A DNA stretch of 64,000 nt, from positions 29,987-93,986 of the forward strand of contig JABENI010000001.1 of the NCBI GenBank assembly GCA_013332095.1, read 5' to 3'. The position numbers and the translations under genes were made by a program. The stretch is from Candidatus Bathyoplasma sp. NZ. Its GTDB lineage: Bacteria; Bacillota_I; Bacilli_A; MAG-NZ. Under the pieces are notes generated by a model. That model saw only the letters and a program-made list of their open reading frames with translations, searched no databases and was not told where the DNA came from. Below, one piece after another: positions 8,619-16,975 of the stretch; position 1 is the first letter of the stretch, and each line of letters opens with the position of its first letter.

Positions 8619-9356
8619 TTATAGCATACCTTTACGGTAATTAAAAATATCACTCACAATTTTAGAATATTGATTATTTTCATGAACAATAATCGGTTCT
8701 AACACTTTTAAACCCTCTTTGGAATTTTTCTGTGCTTCAATAATAACAGAATTAGCATTACTATCTTTTTTAGGATAAATAAAACGAATAGTTTTAGGAT
8801 TTAAATTATAATCTTTTAACAATCTTAATATTTCTGCTAGCCTATCTGGTCGATGAACCATCGTTAAATACCCTCTATTTTTAAGAAGTTTTTTCGATTC
8901 GTTTAAAACATCTTCTAAAGTAGTATTTACCTCATGTCTAGCAATTGTTTTGTATTCATTAGCATTTAGATTGCTGTCCTGATTTAATTTAAAATAAGGG
9001 GGATTACAAGTTACAAGATCATAACATTCTTTTCCAACTACTTGACTAATTCCTTTTAAATCATTTAAATACAGTTTAATTTGCCCTGCTAAATTATTTA
9101 ATTTTATTGATTTATCAGCCAAATCATAAACATCTTTTTGAATTTCCACAGCATCGATACTAGCATCTGTTCTTAAAGTTAAATACATGGCGACCGGCGC
9201 ATTTCCTGTACACAAGTCAATAATTTTTTTAGTTTTAAAATCAATTCTAGCAAAGTATCCTAACATCAGTGAGTCTAGTGAAAAATTAAACATGTCTGGT
9301 CTTTGATAAACCTTTAATCCATCATATGCTAGTAAATCGTTAATTATCTCTTCCAT
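8619..9356 (-). CDS. tRNA1(Val) adenine-37 N6-methyltransferase family protein
   Basis: The 245-residue SAM-dependent methyltransferase has the N6-adenine signature NPPYF (near residue 119) and a SAM-binding segment IIDLCTGNAPVAMYL. This matches the TrmN6/YabB family, whose E. coli member modifies A37 of tRNA-Val. Position after ricT matches B. subtilis yabB. Its start overlaps the ricT stop by 17 bases. The exact tRNA substrate here is inferred. Confidence 0.88.
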   Translation of the reverse strand: MEEIINDLLAYDGLKVYQRPDMFNFSLDSLMLGYFARIDFKTKKIIDLCTGNAPVAMYLTLRTDASIDAVEIQKDVYDLADKSIKLNNLAGQIKLYLNDLKGISQVVGKECYDLVTCNPPYFKLNQDSNLNANEYKTIARHEVNTTLEDVLNESKKLLKNRGYLTMVHRPDRLAEILRLLKDYNLNPKTIRFIYPKKDSNANSVIIEAQKNSKEGLKVLEPIIVHENNQYSKIVSDIFNYRKGML

Positions 9357-10152
9357 CGATATCCTCTAAATTAATTTTCACTCTGCTATCTTCGTGTTCA
9401 ATAACAATATCTCTTTTAAAAATATCTACTTCTAATACTTTGCATTGACAATCCAGACATTTTGGTTTAACGAAACTATTAACTTTAGGCATATCTTTTT
9501 TCAAATCGGTATATAAATCGTTCTCATACCTAATACAACACATCAACTTTCCACAGCAGCCAGTAATTTTGGTAGGATTCAAGGCTAAATCTTGGTTTTT
9601 AGCCATTTTAATACTAACTGAATCAAAGTTACACAAATGTTTAGAACAGCACAGTTCTCTACCACAAATTCCTATTCCCCCTAAGTGTTTAGCTCCATCT
9701 CTTTCTCCTACTTGTCGCAATTCTACTCTAATTTTAAATTTTTGAGCCAGCGATTTTACCAACTCTCTAAAATCAACTCTTCCTTCAGCGATGTAAGAAA
9801 ATACAATTTTTTTTCTATCTAAAGTATATTCTGCATTTAACAATTTCATCTCTACTTGATGTCTATTTATTTCTATTAAACACTTGTCAAAGGCATCTTT
9901 AGCAATTATTTTATTATTTTCATATTTTTTTAAATCATTTTGCGTCGCTTTTCTTAAAATAGGTTTTAAATCATTATTTATCTCTTCTTCAGTGATGAAT
10001 TTATTGTGTCCGGCAACTATCCCTATTTCCAAACCTCTCGCAGTTTCTACAACTACAAAATCTTGATTTTTTACTTCAATTCTACTTTTTTCAAAATAAT
10101 ATATTTTTCCTACTTTCATAAACTGAACAGGAATAATTTCAAATTTTTTCAT
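9340..10152 (-). CDS. ricT: RicT (YaaT), PSP1-domain regulator
   Basis: A PSP1-domain protein of 270 residues. In B. subtilis RicT works with RicA and RicF to help RNase Y mature mRNAs and affects sporulation and competence; all three processes have genes in this window. A cysteine-rich block (CGRELCCSKHLC, then GCCGKLMCC, and CLDCQC near the C-terminus) resembles the residues reported to bind Fe-S clusters in the Ric complex. The ATG at 10152 has GGAG 7 bases upstream and is preferred over an upstream TTG at 10164. It follows holB by two bases. Confidence 0.93.
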   Translation of the reverse strand: MKKFEIIPVQFMKVGKIYYFEKSRIEVKNQDFVVVETARGLEIGIVAGHNKFITEEEINNDLKPILRKATQNDLKKYENNKIIAKDAFDKCLIEINRHQVEMKLLNAEYTLDRKKIVFSYIAEGRVDFRELVKSLAQKFKIRVELRQVGERDGAKHLGGIGICGRELCCSKHLCNFDSVSIKMAKNQDLALNPTKITGCCGKLMCCIRYENDLYTDLKKDMPKVNSFVKPKCLDCQCKVLEVDIFKRDIVIEHEDSRVKINLEDIDGRDN

Positions 10153-10154
10153 AA

Positions 10155-11105
10155 TTATCTCCAATCTATCTGTGCTAGCAACATATCTAATGACAGGGCT
10201 AAATTAGCATAGTATTTAACATTCGTTTTTACTTTTAAAATATATTTTAAATCATCTACAACTTTTTCAAGTGGTAACTGTTGTAAACTATAAAGAGCAC
10301 TGCTAGTTATGAATTTCGGTTGTTGTTCATTTTTTAAATTTATCAAATCACTGTAAAAAATAATCATTAAGTCTAATAAGATATTGATGTTTTCTCTATT
10401 GATGAAATTTCCTTTTTCTTTAAAATAAATAATTTGTTGATGTGATTTGTCAGCAATGGCTTGCATTAATTTTTCAAACAAATCAAATACTTTAATAAAT
10501 TCTTCGCTTTCACTTAATTTTAAGGCTTCATCTGCACTGTTAGTCATCGTTTGTAAAACATAAGCATGTTTAGGATTAACATCTTGATTTAACAAACTAT
10601 CTCTGATATATTTTTCACTTACTTTAGTAAAACTTATCGTTTGTGCCCGCGATTTAATCGTCCTTAAAATGTGAGAAATATTTTCAGTTATTAATATTGC
10701 ATAAACATTATCGTGCGGTTCTTCAAAGTACTTAAGTAAACTGTTCGCTGCACTCAAAGTCATTTTATCAATGTGATTGATGATGTAAACTCTAGCGCCT
10801 GCAATTAAACTGGTCATATTTAACTCACTTATCAAATTTTTAATTTGTTCTTTTTTAATCGTCTGTCCACTAGGCTCAACAATAATCAAATTCGAATGAG
10901 ACTGTTTATCTATTTTTAAGCAATTATCACAATCATCACAACCACATATTATATTTTTTGCTAATTCTTTAGCTATTCTAAACTTCTTTGTCCCTTTTAT
11001 ACCTTCAAAAATATAAGCGTGGCTCAAACGATTTTGTTCGATGCTATTTTTTAAAATTTTAATTACTTTTGGCTGTGCATCTATAAAGCTATCAAGAGTT
11101 TTCAT
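10155..11105 (-). CDS. holB: DNA polymerase III delta' subunit
   Basis: Clamp-loader subunit delta' (316 residues). It has the AAA+ fold with a zinc-knuckle-like CGCDDCDNC near residues 54-62. The P-loop is degenerate (GIKGTKKFRIAKE), as expected because delta' does not hydrolyse ATP. SRAQTISF corresponds to the conserved SRC-type arginine finger. It overlaps tmk by 14 bases and precedes ricT, the classic Bacillota arrangement. Confidence 0.95.
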   Translation of the reverse strand: MKTLDSFIDAQPKVIKILKNSIEQNRLSHAYIFEGIKGTKKFRIAKELAKNIICGCDDCDNCLKIDKQSHSNLIIVEPSGQTIKKEQIKNLISELNMTSLIAGARVYIINHIDKMTLSAANSLLKYFEEPHDNVYAILITENISHILRTIKSRAQTISFTKVSEKYIRDSLLNQDVNPKHAYVLQTMTNSADEALKLSESEEFIKVFDLFEKLMQAIADKSHQQIIYFKEKGNFINRENINILLDLMIIFYSDLINLKNEQQPKFITSSALYSLQQLPLEKVVDDLKYILKVKTNVKYYANLALSLDMLLAQIDWR

Positions 11106-11715
11106 TTATCAATACCTCAACTAAGTTCAAAGCTTCCTCAACTACTTTTTTTAATTCTTGTTCGCCGTTAACTCTCTTTATTCTATCATATTTTTTTAAA
11201 ATTTCTCCATACCCTCGGTAAACTTTTTTATGAAATGCTATTTTTTCTAAATCCAATCGGTTGATATTTTTATTCGGTTCTTTGGTAATTCTTTCCAGTC
11301 CAATTTCTGGTCTAACGTCGATAAACAACGTTAAATCTGGTAAATATCCAGCTAGTATTTTTTGATTTATCTCCCAAACTAGGTCTACCCCTAATTCTCT
11401 ACCGTATCCTTGATAGACCAAAGAAGAATCGATAAAACGGTCACATAAAACAATTTTACCATTCTTTAAAGCTGGAATTATTTTCTCCATTAAATGTTCT
11501 CTTCTAGAAGCTGCAAATAAATAGGCTTCGGTTAAATAATCCATCTTGTTATCAATTATTAAATCTCTAATTTGTTCTGCTAATTCACTTCCACCTGGTT
11601 CTCTTGTTACTAGTACTCGGTATCCTCTAGCTTCTAAATTTTTTTGTAGTTCGGCAATCACAGTTGTTTTTCCTGAACTTTCTCCACCTTCTAAAGTAAT
11701 AAAATAACCTTTCAT
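11092..11715 (-). CDS. tmk: Thymidylate kinase
   Basis: Phosphorylates dTMP to dTDP. The P-loop is EGGESSGKTT at residues 8-17, and the DR(Y/F)-type motif appears as LCDRFIDSS. The lid region follows. The protein is 207 residues, normal length. I chose the ATG at 11715: GGAGG lies six bases upstream. The longer reading frame to 11772 would lie inside truA. The start overlaps the truA stop codon, so the two are coupled. Confidence 0.96.
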   Translation of the reverse strand: MKGYFITLEGGESSGKTTVIAELQKNLEARGYRVLVTREPGGSELAEQIRDLIIDNKMDYLTEAYLFAASRREHLMEKIIPALKNGKIVLCDRFIDSSLVYQGYGRELGVDLVWEINQKILAGYLPDLTLFIDVRPEIGLERITKEPNKNINRLDLEKIAFHKKVYRGYGEILKKYDRIKRVNGEQELKKVVEEALNLVEVLINENS

Positions 11716-12449
11716 CATTCGCCTCCTAAGTACCATATTTGCTCTAAATAAAGTCCGTGTGCACTGACACAATCTCCTGCTTCATTTCTATTTTTACTAT
11801 CGATTATTCCTTTTAAATCATCTCTTTTCCCAACACCAATATCAATTAAAGTTCCGACAATAATTCTAACCATATATCGCATAAAACCACTGCCGATAAA
11901 AGTAAAGATTAATTTATTATCTTTGATTTCCACTTCAGCTTTGTATATCTGCCTTACGTAGTTATCGTAAACACTGCTGGTAAAACTTTTAAAATCGTGC
12001 TCTCCCACCAAACACGGCAACTGCTGAGATATTTTCTCAAAATCTATTTTTTTCCTTAAATAAAGTTCTCGCTCTCTATCCAGTGGACTGTATTCGCCGA
12101 TGTTGATAACATATCGATATTTCTTTTTCCAGACACTGAAACGAGAGTGAAAACTTTGGTCGACAAATGCTACTTCCTTAATGTAAATATCATTAGGTAA
12201 ATAAGTATTAATCGCTAACTTCCATCTACTCTCTTTCAGTACTAGTTCAGTATCAAAATGAAATACTTGGTCGTTAGCATGTACTTTGGCGTCTGTTCTA
12301 CTCGCTGCGTATATTTTAATCTGTTCTCGGTGTATTTTAAATAAACTTTTTTCAATTTGTCCCTGAATAGTAGCGGCATTATTTTGTCTTTGAAAGCCAG
12401 AATAATTACCGCCGTCATAACTGACTCTACACCTTACTCTATAAGTCAA
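11715..12449 (-). CDS. truA: tRNA pseudouridine(38-40) synthase
   Basis: TruA converts uridines 38-40 of the anticodon stem to pseudouridine. The 244-residue protein has the catalytic Asp in SRTDAKVHA (near residue 53), the N-terminal YDGGNYSGFQRQ motif, and FLRYMVR-like FMRYMVRIIVG. It follows ecfT with an 11-base overlap, the order found across Bacillota. Confidence 0.97.
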   Translation of the reverse strand: MTYRVRCRVSYDGGNYSGFQRQNNAATIQGQIEKSLFKIHREQIKIYAASRTDAKVHANDQVFHFDTELVLKESRWKLAINTYLPNDIYIKEVAFVDQSFHSRFSVWKKKYRYVINIGEYSPLDRERELYLRKKIDFEKISQQLPCLVGEHDFKSFTSSVYDNYVRQIYKAEVEIKDNKLIFTFIGSGFMRYMVRIIVGTLIDIGVGKRDDLKGIIDSKNRNEAGDCVSAHGLYLEQIWYLGGE

Positions 12450-13392
12450 AATAAACTATCCCTACTAAAAATGAAATTGAAAAAAGAATTGTCAAGTAAT
12501 CACTAAATCTAAATTTTAAAATACCAAATTTACTTCTTTCCATTCCGGGAAAATATCCTCTTGCTTCCATGGCATTTGATAAATCATCCGCTCTTTTAAA
12601 GGAAATAACAAACATTGGGACTAAAAGAGAAACAATTTGTACCACCTTTTTTTTAATATTTCCACTGGCAAAATCTACCCCTCTAGAAGCTTGTGCTTTC
12701 ATAATTTTATTTACTTCATCCAACAGAGTTGGAATAAATCTCAGCGCAATGCTAATCATCATTGACATTTCATCAACTGGTACTTTTAAAACTTTTAATG
12801 GTTTCATCAAACGTTCTAAACCATTATTCAAATCAGCAGGTTTAGTCGTTAATGTAAGTAGACTAGATGCACTTACTAAAATAATTATTCTGACGAGTAA
12901 AAACAATCCAAAAGTTAGTCCATCTCGATATAAATTTAAATTGATAATTTTAAAAGGGGTCCCTAAGTTTAAAGTGTACAAATAAATGATAAAAGCAAAT
13001 GTTAATAAAAACCAAAAAAAACCTCTTATTCTAAATCTTTTTAAAATTTGATAGCCGATAATTACTACTACATTTAATAAAATCGTGATAAAACTCAAAT
13101 TTAAAGTTAAGGTCGAAATTATTGGCCCTTGCTTGTTGAACAAAACTTGAAAAACAAAAGTAAATGTCATTAAAAATAAGAGTGGCACTAACGATTTTAT
13201 AAAATTTAGCAAAGAAATTTTAGAAGTTAATATCAGTAAAAAGACCCCTGCTAATATCCATAACATATTAATCAATGTTGAAGTCATAAAAGTTCCAATC
13301 ATTAAAATAATTAAGGAAAGAATTTTCATTCTCGGATCTAGTCGGTGGACCCAACTATTTCTATTTATGTATCTACCTACTATCACATTCAT
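12439..13392 (-). CDS. ecfT: Energy-coupling factor transporter transmembrane protein EcfT
   Basis: EcfT is the membrane scaffold of group II ECF vitamin transporters. It connects exchangeable substrate-binding S proteins to the EcfA1/EcfA2 ATPases. The 317-residue protein has several hydrophobic segments and two coupling-helix signatures with the Ala-Arg-Gly type motif (QASRGVDF and MEARGYFPG). It lies two bases after ecfA2. No S component is in the window, so the substrate is set elsewhere in the genome. Confidence 0.96.
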   Translation of the reverse strand: MNVIVGRYINRNSWVHRLDPRMKILSLIILMIGTFMTSTLINMLWILAGVFLLILTSKISLLNFIKSLVPLLFLMTFTFVFQVLFNKQGPIISTLTLNLSFITILLNVVVIIGYQILKRFRIRGFFWFLLTFAFIIYLYTLNLGTPFKIINLNLYRDGLTFGLFLLVRIIILVSASSLLTLTTKPADLNNGLERLMKPLKVLKVPVDEMSMMISIALRFIPTLLDEVNKIMKAQASRGVDFASGNIKKKVVQIVSLLVPMFVISFKRADDLSNAMEARGYFPGMERSKFGILKFRFSDYLTILFSISFLVGIVYFDL

Positions 13393-13394
13393 CT

Positions 13395-14234
13395 TTATTC
13401 ACCTTTTACTATTTCTTTGATCAATTCAGCTAAACTTAAACAACCTATCTGGTAATTACGATTAAGTTTTTTATTTATCTTTTCCGCAATTTTGATATAA
13501 GTTGGCTTTTTCAAATTAAGCTCTTCTAATAACTTTTGGTCTAAAAATAAATCTCTAGCTAAACCATCAAACTTTTTTTCTGCTTCTTTCATTACAATTA
13601 CTCTAGTTGAATATTCACTAACTACATCCATATCATGAGTTACCACAATAATTGTTTTCTTCGTCGTTTGGTGAATTTTTTTAAATAATTCCATCATCTC
13701 TCTTTGTCCTTTTGGGTCTAATCCAACCGTCGGTTCATCTAATATCAAAATATCGGGTTCCATTGCTAAAACGCCAGCTATCGCCACTCTACGCATCTCT
13801 CCACCACTTAAATTAAACGGTGATTTTTCTAAAATAGTTTGCTCAAGTCCTACCAATTTAGCTACCTCTTTCGCTTTTAAAATAGCTTCTTTTTTAGATA
13901 CACCAAAATTAGTCGGTCCAAAAATAATATCTTTTTCTACCGTTTCTTCAAATAATTGGTACTCTGGAAATTGAAAAACCATGCCAACTTTTCTTCTAAC
14001 ACTGTTGATATTTCTTGTTTTTTTCACATCACTGCCCGATACTTTTACTATTCCACTATTCGCTAAAATTAATCCGTTCATATGTTGAATCAAAGTTGAT
14101 TTTCCACTTCCTGTATGACCGACTAAACAAATAAATTCATTTAAACTATCAATTTTTAAATCAATATTTTTAATTGCATATTTAGCGTTTCTCTTATCGT
14201 ATTTATAATTTACATTTTCGAATTCAATTCCCAT
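13395..14234 (-). CDS. ecfA2: ECF transporter ATPase EcfA2
   Basis: ABC ATPase of 279 residues with Walker A GHTGSGKST near residue 39, signature LSGGEMRRVAIAG and Walker B LILDEPTVGLD. It pairs with EcfA1 to power EcfT. The N-terminus MGIEFENVNYKYD is the EcfA2 type. The ATG at 14234 overlaps the ecfA1 reading frame by 25 bases and has AAAGG upstream. Confidence 0.95.
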   Translation of the reverse strand: MGIEFENVNYKYDKRNAKYAIKNIDLKIDSLNEFICLVGHTGSGKSTLIQHMNGLILANSGIVKVSGSDVKKTRNINSVRRKVGMVFQFPEYQLFEETVEKDIIFGPTNFGVSKKEAILKAKEVAKLVGLEQTILEKSPFNLSGGEMRRVAIAGVLAMEPDILILDEPTVGLDPKGQREMMELFKKIHQTTKKTIIVVTHDMDVVSEYSTRVIVMKEAEKKFDGLARDLFLDQKLLEELNLKKPTYIKIAEKINKKLNRNYQIGCLSLAELIKEIVKGE

Positions 14235-15010
14235 AATATACCTTTCAATTCTTCGTCTTGATAATTTAATTCTGCTAATTTATTTGCAATTTTCATCGAT
14301 GGTAATAAATCCAATCCTGCTGATAAAATTTTTTCTGTTTCTTTAAATACTGCTAGCGGTTTACCATCTAATACAATTTTTCCTTTATTTAAAACAATTA
14401 CTCGGTCGCTTAAAATAGCTTCGCTTAAATTATGGGTAATTGTGATAACAGTATTATTTTCACTTAAATTTTTGATGACCTCAATTACTTCTTCTTTACC
14501 TTTAGGGTCAAGCATACTAGTCGCTTCATCTAAAATGATAATTTCTGGTTCCATTGATAAAACAGCAGCTATTGCTACTCTTTGTTTTTCTCCACCACTT
14601 AAATTGTGTGGTTCTTTATCCTTATATTCTAACATATTTACTTTCGTTAAATATTTTTCAATTCTCATTTCAATTTCATCGTGTGCTAAACATAGATTTT
14701 CTAAACCAAAAGCTAAGTCATCTTTAACGGTTGAGCCCACAAATTGATTATCTGGGTTTTGAAAAACAATACCGATATTTTTTCTGACATCGTAGACGTT
14801 TTCCTCGGTTAATTCAATACCGTTTATTTTAATTATTCCTGTTTCTTTTTTCAATAAACCGATCATCACTTTTGTCAGAGTCGACTTTCCACTTCCGTTG
14901 TGACCTAAAATAGTAATCCATTCACCTTTGTTTATCACGATATTAAAATCTTTAAAAATTTCTTCCTTTGAATAAGAAAAAGACATATTTTCAACTTTTA
15001 TTATTTCCAT
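14210..15010 (-). CDS. ecfA1: ECF transporter ATPase EcfA1
   Basis: ABC ATPase of 266 residues with Walker A GHNGSGKST, signature LSGGEKQRVAIA and Walker B IILDEATSMLD. The start is the ATG at 15010 (MEIIKVENMSFSY); the longer frame to 15076 is inside the upstream gene and has no family support. The ATG overlaps the stop of the NusG-domain-II gene by one base (TAATG). Order ecfA1-ecfA2-ecfT-truA is the usual one. Confidence 0.95.
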   Translation of the reverse strand: MEIIKVENMSFSYSKEEIFKDFNIVINKGEWITILGHNGSGKSTLTKVMIGLLKKETGIIKINGIELTEENVYDVRKNIGIVFQNPDNQFVGSTVKDDLAFGLENLCLAHDEIEMRIEKYLTKVNMLEYKDKEPHNLSGGEKQRVAIAAVLSMEPEIIILDEATSMLDPKGKEEVIEVIKNLSENNTVITITHNLSEAILSDRVIVLNKGKIVLDGKPLAVFKETEKILSAGLDLLPSMKIANKLAELNYQDEELKGILWELNSKM

Positions 15011-15384
15011 TAGACAACTCCATCTACTAATACTTTTCCACCAATTATTTTTACGACTAATCTGTTTGGCGCACAAATAATTACTGGATTTATACTATTT
15101 TTAGTTATTTTAGCTATTAAGCAATCTAAATCTGGACAATCTGCATCAATTATCTGGACCGTTCCATTGCTTATTTCAACGGTGTTAGTTCCGCTATATT
15201 GATAAGTTTTCGTGAATTCTAAGTTATCATCTAAAAGATATTTATCGACAACTTCACCATCGTATCTCACTTCTACATAATAATCCACGTATTTATCAAA
15301 ATCATTCAGATATAAAAAAAGTCCGATAATGCCGACAAATAATATTGCAATTAAAGCAAAATCCGCTTTCTTCATATCTTTCAC
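15010..15384 (-). CDS. NusG domain II-containing membrane-anchored protein
   Basis: A 124-residue protein with one N-terminal transmembrane segment (about residues 7-26) and an extracytoplasmic NusG_II-type domain. The latter has VEVRYDGEVVDKYLL and a C-terminal CAPNRLVVKIIGG, both typical of this family. Cysteines in DCPDLDCL and ICAPN may pair. Such proteins are common in Bacillota and their function is unknown. It is coupled to ecfA1 by a one-base overlap. An ATG with AGGTG upstream starts it. Confidence 0.85.
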   Translation of the reverse strand: MKDMKKADFALIAILFVGIIGLFLYLNDFDKYVDYYVEVRYDGEVVDKYLLDDNLEFTKTYQYSGTNTVEISNGTVQIIDADCPDLDCLIAKITKNSINPVIICAPNRLVVKIIGGKVLVDGVV

Positions 15385-15441
15385 CTCTTAAAGTAATCTA
15401 TTATATTATAACAAATATCTGATTAACATCATATAAAAATA

Positions 15442-15849
15442 TTAAAAAGTAATAACTTTCACTGAATCATTTAAATTAATATGTCCTGATTTGACTACTT
15501 TTGCCACTAATACATTGTTTTTTAAACTACAATTTTTACTATCTTCTCCAATGTCACAATTCAAATAACAGTTTTTCCCAACTTCGGTAATTTCTAACAA
15601 ACTATCATTTATTAAAAGCCGATTTCCTAGTTTAAGCACCTTGATATTTTCTAGTACTATATTCGGTTTAAATTTTTTAAAACAGAGCCCTGCTAACTCA
15701 AAATCATCGTTATTTAACAAAATAGTAATCGCTTTAACAGAATGAAAATGCTTGTCATTCAAAATACCTTTGTTTTTAAAGATTTCTATTTTAGCAACAC
15801 TATTTGACTGATTAGCAAAAATCGTTAATTCGCTGACGTAACTTTCCAT
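15442..15849 (-). CDS. MOSC domain protein
   Basis: The 135-residue protein reads like a stand-alone MOSC domain. It has KPNIVLENIKVLKLGNRLLINDSLLEITEVGK, the region that in MOSC proteins precedes a conserved cysteine, and ends with ...HINLNDSVKVI. Two nearby cysteines are visible (NCYLNC). MOSC domains bind sulfur or molybdenum cofactor in known members; no molybdenum gene lies nearby, so the role here is open. It appears to be a single gene between ddl and the NusG-domain gene. Confidence 0.72.
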   Translation of the reverse strand: MESYVSELTIFANQSNSVAKIEIFKNKGILNDKHFHSVKAITILLNNDDFELAGLCFKKFKPNIVLENIKVLKLGNRLLINDSLLEITEVGKNCYLNCDIGEDSKNCSLKNNVLVAKVVKSGHINLNDSVKVITF

Positions 15850-15907
15850 TATTTCTCACTCCTTAGTATTTTATATATTATAACAATAATTATTATTTAT
15901 TTCTAAT

Positions 15908-15944
15908 AAAAAGAAAGGTTTGCTAACGTTAAACGTCGCAAACC
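15908..15944 (-). terminator. Terminator after ddl
   Basis: GGTTTGC (15917-15923) pairs with GCAAACC (15938-15944). The loop contains a smaller ACGTT/AACGT pairing, and a T-rich run follows on the minus strand. It lies just beyond the ddl stop. Confidence 0.8.
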
Positions 15945-15954
15945 CTGGAAATCT

Positions 15955-16965
15955 TTATTTATTTTTATAAAATTTACTGTTGTATAAAAAACTACTTTTA
16001 AAACTAGTAATGATTTCTTTTTTATGACTGTATTTAAATAAATTATTAAAAAACTCTTCATCACTTAAATTCCATAAATTCCTACTTAAATTACCCGGAA
16101 TAGTATTAACTTCATTAATGTAGTACTGCTCCCCTACCTTAAAACAGTCAAATCTAACCACACCGTTTAACCTTAAACTAAAGTAAGCCTTTTTTACTAA
16201 TTCCTCTAATTTTTGATCTTGAGACAATTTACTTCCGCGATATTTATTTTCATACTTATCTTTAAAACTAAAGAAATCAGCATCTATTTTTTTCACTTCA
16301 CTTAGAATTGCTTCATCACCGTTACCCATCACCGCTATTTCAAATTCTTCTTTTTCTAAAAATTCTTCTAAAATAACACTGCTGTCATATTTGAAAGCTA
16401 AGGAAATGTGCTCGATTAACTCTCTTTTATTTTTAGATATGTTTATGCCGATACTTGAGCCTAAAGTGCTAGGTTTTACAACTATCGGATAAGCTATTTC
16501 GATTTGTTCTAACACTGCTTGATAATTGTTAAACCACACCCCTTTGGTAATTTCAAAATATTCAGGTACTAAAAATCCTTTGCTTTTTAAAACATCTTTA
16601 AAAAATATTTTATCTTGACAAACAGCACTGGCAATTAAATTAACCCCGCTGTTTGGTATTTGATAAAAATCCAAAACTGCTTTGATGTTTCCATCTTCTA
16701 AATCTTTCCCATGGACACAAATCATAACGTGGTCTAAATGTTCTTTTTTGATTCCACCGTGAACAAAATCTGTTCTTTTTCCTTTTTCTTTTTTAAAGTT
16801 ATCGATTTCAAAAAAATTTTTAGAAGTAAATAATTCATTATTTTTATTTAAATAAAGTGGTATAACCTCGTGTAATTCTCGCAATTTATTCATAATTATC
16901 GTTCCGGTAATTATAGAAATATCATGCTCTACCGAATTTCCTCCAAAAACAACTCCTATTTTCAT
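15955..16965 (-). CDS. ddl: D-alanine--D-alanine ligase
   Basis: Makes D-Ala-D-Ala for peptidoglycan. The 336-residue ATP-grasp protein starts GVVFGGNSVEHDIS, has the ATP-binding KPSTLGSSIGI and ends with INEVNTIPG. In the omega loop the Lys-Tyr pair is retained in FKDKY, which in known Ddl enzymes goes with D-Ala rather than D-lactate as second substrate. I start at the ATG at 16965, with AAGGGGG 6 bases upstream, rather than at 16998. It follows murF, which uses its product. Confidence 0.93.
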   Translation of the reverse strand: MKIGVVFGGNSVEHDISIITGTIIMNKLRELHEVIPLYLNKNNELFTSKNFFEIDNFKKEKGKRTDFVHGGIKKEHLDHVMICVHGKDLEDGNIKAVLDFYQIPNSGVNLIASAVCQDKIFFKDVLKSKGFLVPEYFEITKGVWFNNYQAVLEQIEIAYPIVVKPSTLGSSIGINISKNKRELIEHISLAFKYDSSVILEEFLEKEEFEIAVMGNGDEAILSEVKKIDADFFSFKDKYENKYRGSKLSQDQKLEELVKKAYFSLRLNGVVRFDCFKVGEQYYINEVNTIPGNLSRNLWNLSDEEFFNNLFKYSHKKEIITSFKSSFLYNSKFYKNK

Positions 16966-16975
16966 TTTTTCCCCC

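Noticed and set aside
15955-16965. D-Ala-D-Lac (vancomycin-resistance-type) specificity of Ddl
   Set aside because: The omega-loop Lys-Tyr pair in FKDKY is retained, which fits ordinary D-Ala-D-Ala activity, and it sits beside murF rather than van genes.
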